A DNA stretch of 64,000 bases, taken from assembly GCF_035046505.1 (NCBI RefSeq), contig NC_089829.1, positions 29,211,460 through 29,275,459 on the forward strand, written 5' to 3'. This document shows positions 60,434 to 64,000 of this stretch, piece by piece. Under the pieces are notes generated by a model. It saw nothing but the letters and a program-made list of their open reading frames with translations, did no database searches and was not told the DNA's origin. The stretch is from Tiliqua scincoides. Taxonomy: Eukaryota > Chordata > Lepidosauria > Squamata > Scincidae. Made by a program: the position numbers and the translations under genes. Position 1 is the stretch's first letter; every line of letters begins with the position of its first letter.

Positions 60434-60642
60434 GGAGTAAGCAGCACGGGCAGGGAGGCCTGTGCTGCCCCTCGAATGCTGCACCCAAGGCGCCAGTTGG
60501 TATGGAGAGCGCTGAGTGGCACAGGGGTCAGAAGAGGGTGATAGGAGGGTAGAACAGAAGCAGGGAGAGGACATTTGGGGTGGGGAAGGCATAACTGAAT
60601 GTGGATCAGGCCTGGGAAGGGGGGTACTGGTGGAGGCTTCCT

Positions 60643-60875
60643 CTGCCATATCCTATCCTCCCTCCTGGGCCTGGTAGTCTTATATGGGGCTGCTTGGACT
60701 CAGCTAAATCACTGGCGCAGATCCAAGAAGCCCCATTGGACAGGCTGACGCATTACTTGGGGTAAAGGTACAAATGTCCCTTACTCCAAGTACACCTCCA
60801 GCCTGCTCCTAACGAGTGTTGGATACAGCAGAGGTCATGCTGATCTGCTGTTCCAGTGCTACTTAGGATTGGGTG
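60643..60875 (-). mobile_element. MITE-like element related to 52131-52378
   Basis: Read in reverse it shares CTGCTGTATCC, TTGGATCTGCGCC.GTGATTTAG and the ending GAGGGAGGATAGGATATGGC with the element at 52131-52378. Ends ATCCTA are visible on both sides. Confidence 0.6.
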
Positions 60876-61059
60876 CCCATTGGGTGCCCACCAATGCTAG
60901 TTAGGGGTGCCCATAGGGTGACGCTTTCTATATTCAATTCCCCCCCTTTTTCCAAGGGGGATGAGCAGCACACACAGAGTTAATAGCCCGAATGCCATTT
61001 CTAATAAAAGCCACCTCCATTTTTTTTTAAAAAAAGAAGGCTTTTGTGCAAGTTTAATA

Positions 61060-61360
61060 AAAATAAATTTTGAATATCAATAAAGTACATTCTATTTTTC
61101 TTGGCATCCCTCTGCTGAGCTACGTCCTTCTGTTACAGAAGCTGTGCCATCAGCAGAGCAGACTTCTCTGCCTTCCATTGAAGTGGTGCCATAAAAGCTG
61201 GAGATGGTTTGCTCAAATGCTTCGAAGGTATTCGCCTTTCTTTTCAAGGAGAAATTCAATTTATTGCATTCATATTACAATGTCTGTCAGGAAGAAAGGT
61301 TATAATCACCAGCATATTTGCGATTTACATTTTCTTCTTTACATGAGGTAATGGTATTAG
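61060..61360. promoter_or_regulatory. Candidate conserved noncoding element
   Basis: Repeat-free stretch, with no coding frame of note. A weak call from texture only. Confidence 0.22.
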
Positions 61361-61546
61361 GAGTTAACTCAGAGGTTGAAAGCTCAATTGGATGTATCGG
61401 TCTGTTTCTTTTTTTCATTGTCACGAAAAGAGCATTTTAGAAGCTCTTAGCAAAGCACATGTTAGTATGTGTGGCAGACACAACAAGCACAGGTTGTTGG
61501 ATGGCTTAAGGGGCTACAGTGCTTGCCTCAGTTTCTTGAAATTGCA

Positions 61547-61703
61547 TGGTTGGTTGGTTGGCAACCTTCAGTCTCGAAAGACTATGGTATAAGCCTACAG
61601 CATCTGGTATTCCCAGGCGGTCTCCCATCCAAGTACTAACCAGTCCTGACCCTGCTTAACTTCCAAGATCAGACAAGATCGGGCATGTGCAGGGTAACAG
61701 TTG
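61547..61703 (-). mobile_element. 5S rRNA-derived SINE, copy 3 (reverse strand)
   Basis: Reverse complement reads CAACTGTTACCCTGCACATG, CCCGATCTTGTCTGATCTTG, the 5S A and C boxes, GATGCTGTAGGCTT, then ATACCATAGTCTTTCGAGAC, TGAAGGTTGCCAACC and an AACC-type tail. The most complete copy. Confidence 0.93.
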
Positions 61704-62549
61704 CACACAGAGGTATAAAGCACTGCCCTCGAACCAGGGCAGTAATGTCATTATGACACATCGTGATGTCACTTCGGGGCTTTCTCTGGAGAAGGGGTGG
61801 TTGCTGTAGCAGCTTCGCACGCTTCACCTTCAAGGGGAGCCTCAACAGAAGAAACAGAGGGTGCACAGCTGCGGCTTCTGCATCATTCTGAGACATCTTA
61901 GGGAAACACCTACTGCCCAATGGGCCAACATGGTGGGACCTTCTCCTTCTCCTTCAAGGGTGAGAGAGAGGAGACTTTCCATCACTGCCAAAAATTTCCC
62001 CCATATTTCCCCCAAGCCTTTTTTTTAAAAAATTTGAAATGGATTTTTGGTGGTGGGTAGAAGGCAGGGGAGATTTGATAGGTGGGGATATTAGGGGAGG
62101 GGGTCTGCTGGATCTTTTGCTATCTATGGTCTTCTCTTTTTACCTGCTGTTTTTGTTTTTATTTATGCAACTGTGGTTCTATTTCGTGTGTTTATATGTG
62201 ATATTATTGTGTGTGCGTGTTGTGAACTGCCTTGGGCATCAGGTTTTGCTACCCGGGGAATGGCAGTATAAATAAATTTGCAATTAAATGCTAAGAGGGT
62301 GGAAGAGCCACTACCCTTTTTACCCGTGCTTGGGGAGGGGGGAGGAGAAGGAAGGTGTGGTGGACTTTGTTCTGAAGTGTTCAAGTATGGTCAAACTATG
62401 TGATCCAGGGCTCACATATACCCTGAAATAAGCCTCATGGAGTCCAGTGGGACTTACTCCCGAGATGATGTGCTCACTGCAACATTATGTTGTGGGATCC
62501 TTCTTATGAGACGATACCGCCTTATTCTTCATTTGCAGAAGTTGCTCTG
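61704..62549. other. Intergenic, no gene recognised
   Basis: Unique sequence plus a half copy of the palindromic repeat (about 62420-62475). Nothing coding. Confidence 0.4.
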
Positions 62550-63134
62550 CAGTAGCATAGCTAGAGGGGGTCAAAATGGTAAGTACCACAGGGTCCACTA
62601 GATGCCGTGTAAGCTCCACTAAAATTGAGTGTTGGGAGAGTTAGAACAGACAAGAGAAAATATTTATTTACTCAGCGTGTGGTTGGTCTGTGGAACTCCT
62701 TGCAACAGGATGTGGTGATGGCATCTGGCCTGGACACCTTTAAAAGGGGATTGGACAAGTTTCTGGAGGAAAAATCTATTACGGGGTACAAGCCATGATG
62801 TGTATGTGCAAACTCCTGATTTTAGAAATGGACTGTGTCAGAAGGCCAGATGCAAGGGAGGGCACCAGGATGAGGTCTCTTGTTATCTGGTGTGCTCCCT
62901 GGGGCATTTGGTGGGCCGCTGTGAGATACAGGAAGCTGGACTAGATGGGCCTATGGCCTGATCCAGTGGGGCTGTTCTTATGTTCACAGACTCTCCCACT
63001 AGCCATCAGAGTCATTCTGAGCAGTGACGGCATGTCTGGAATAGCTCTTATGGCGAGTGAGAGGGGATGTTTACACGGTGCTTTGTGGCGACTGCAGTAC
63101 TTACCAGTTTGCACCCTCTAGCTATATGCTGCTG
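62550..63134. mobile_element. hAT-like element split by a CR1 LINE
   Basis: Left CAGTAGCATAGCTAGAGGGG, right CACCCTCTAGCTATATGCTG then CTG, inverted. Flanks TTGCTCTG and TTGCTCAG match at seven of eight bases. The insert at 62615-62985 is CR1, leaving about 214 bp of hAT. Confidence 0.85.
62615..62985 (+). mobile_element. CR1 LINE, 3' fragment (nested)
   Basis: TCCACTAAAATTGAGTGTTG through VVGLWNSL coding to the CR1 3' UTR, ending GGGGCTGTTCTTATGTTC. Close to the 29515 and 34221 copies, the same young subfamily, truncated further at its 5' end. Confidence 0.94.
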
Positions 63135-63439
63135 TTGCTCAGTAGTATGAGATCACCCCAGCCACTTCAGAATCAAGAATGACAGTGACCTCTGTCCCAG
63201 CACAAACTTAAGAAGGCACATCCTAAATTATTAATCCTGCTGCAGTGTTTGAAAAAATCTGGGTCCAGGCAGATGCTATGAATTTCACAACAGTACATCC
63301 CAACAAACAGGAGAATTTTTGTTAAAGCTGACTCAAGAGGCAACACACACAGCTGGAATTCAAGAAGCTCTTCAGATTCTCGCTCCCCAAGTTGTCAAGG
63401 CACAAACGTGGGTCTGAAAGGTACAGCTCAATGGATGCA

Positions 63440-63780
63440 GACACAGATGTATTATTCTTGCAGTCCTGCATGCGGCACGAAGCTGATTTCGTGGAAAAGC
63501 TTCCATACGTCTCCTGTTAAGAGCAATTTGCCGTGTATTTGTCACTAACTGCAAGCAGTCTTTTAGATAGTGGATGGATTAATCCAGACCTGCGGTGCGA
63601 AAAGAAAAGGAATAATTTAACGCTAATTACTCTGAGCACTTCTGTTGTAGCAAGCATGCAACAGATCTCAAAATGCCAACATGAAGTACAATTTTATAGC
63701 ATCTGTTTGAGAGCTGTAATACATGAGGAATCGGCCACAAAATGTTGCATCTTCCCCAACTCTTACATGGACCTCTAGCT
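63440..63780. promoter_or_regulatory. Candidate conserved noncoding element
   Basis: Repeat-free, with the perfect palindrome GGATTAATCC (63576-63585, an OTX/PITX/bicoid-type double site) and AACGCTAATTACTCTGAGC. No coding frame. Untested. Confidence 0.38.
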
Positions 63781-63787
63781 GTTAAAG

Positions 63788-64000
63788 CAGGGGTGTCAAT
63801 CTCATCTCATATAGTGGGCCAAGCAGTGTTCATGGCACCTGCTGAGGACTGGAAGTTACGTCACTGAGCAGGAAGTGACGTCATTAAGCAGATAACGGCC
63901 AGGAATAAGCACCTGGCGCTCAAGGAGGAACATCAGCTGCAAATGACAGAAGAGAAAACATGCAAATCTTGACCATATTTTCAAGATATGGGAGAGCCCG
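63788..64000 (+). mobile_element. hAT-like element, left end only (window edge)
   Basis: CAGGGGTGTCAATCTCATCT resembles the left end of family B (27807). GGAAGTTACGTCACTGAGCA and GGAAGTGACGTCATTAAGCA are a near direct repeat inside. The right end lies beyond the window. Confidence 0.6.

Noticed and set aside
61547-61703. Functional 5S rRNA gene
   Set aside because: The 5' quarter is absent or changed, the RNA would run into a LINE tail, and three scattered copies share the same tail; it is a SINE.

Overview
The window is vertebrate nuclear DNA, most likely from a squamate reptile (lizard or snake). It holds one intact host protein gene, IRX3, on the + strand with its first coding base at 3383 and its stop codon ending at 9704. 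The gene is read across four coding exons (74 codons; a large homeobox exon; a 67-base exon; a 55-base coding end) with consensus GT..AG borders and a continuous frame of 497 residues. The squamate assignment rests on the repeat content: CR1 LINEs ending in ATGTTCTT repeats, tRNA-headed SINEs, 5S-rRNA-headed SINEs and many small hAT, Tigger-like and PIF-like elements. No genus is claimed.

Layout. 1-2750: 5' flank, rich in microsatellites, no gene seen. 2750-3382: GC-rich promoter and leader ending in a long pyrimidine tract. 3383-10015: IRX3, with introns 1 and 3 loaded with short palindromic MITE-like repeats. 10740-12020: a second CpG-rich patch just downstream of the gene. 12-64 kb: a gene desert. 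In mammals the 3' side of IRX3 faces FTO, so this is probably the IRX3-FTO interval (inference). It alternates mobile-element clusters with unique AT-rich stretches carrying homeodomain-type motifs (for example 20.3, 22.3-22.8, 37.2-37.5, 46.5, 52.7-53.0 and 63.4-63.8 kb). These are candidate long-range enhancers.

Mobile elements. The longest is a 5'-truncated CR1 LINE (34221-36645) with a reading frame of about 714 codons through reverse transcriptase. A second LINE fragment (44815-45600) ends in a tail that is shared, hairpin included, with three 5S-rRNA-derived SINEs (55379-55523, 56144-56290, 61547-61703) and with a non-autonomous element at 58857-59283. That looks like an autonomous LINE with two kinds of dependent partner in one window. 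At least nine hAT-type elements have recognisable 8-bp target duplications, four Tigger-like elements sit between TA dinucleotides, and three PIF-like MITEs sit between TTA-type triplets. Several are nested, which orders the insertions in time.

I found no second host gene, no credible functional tRNA or rRNA gene, and no CRISPR or operon-like structure. No previously undescribed multi-gene system is evident. The most unusual material is the LINE/5S-SINE tail sharing, the palindromic repeat family, the large hairpins and the candidate regulatory blocks.
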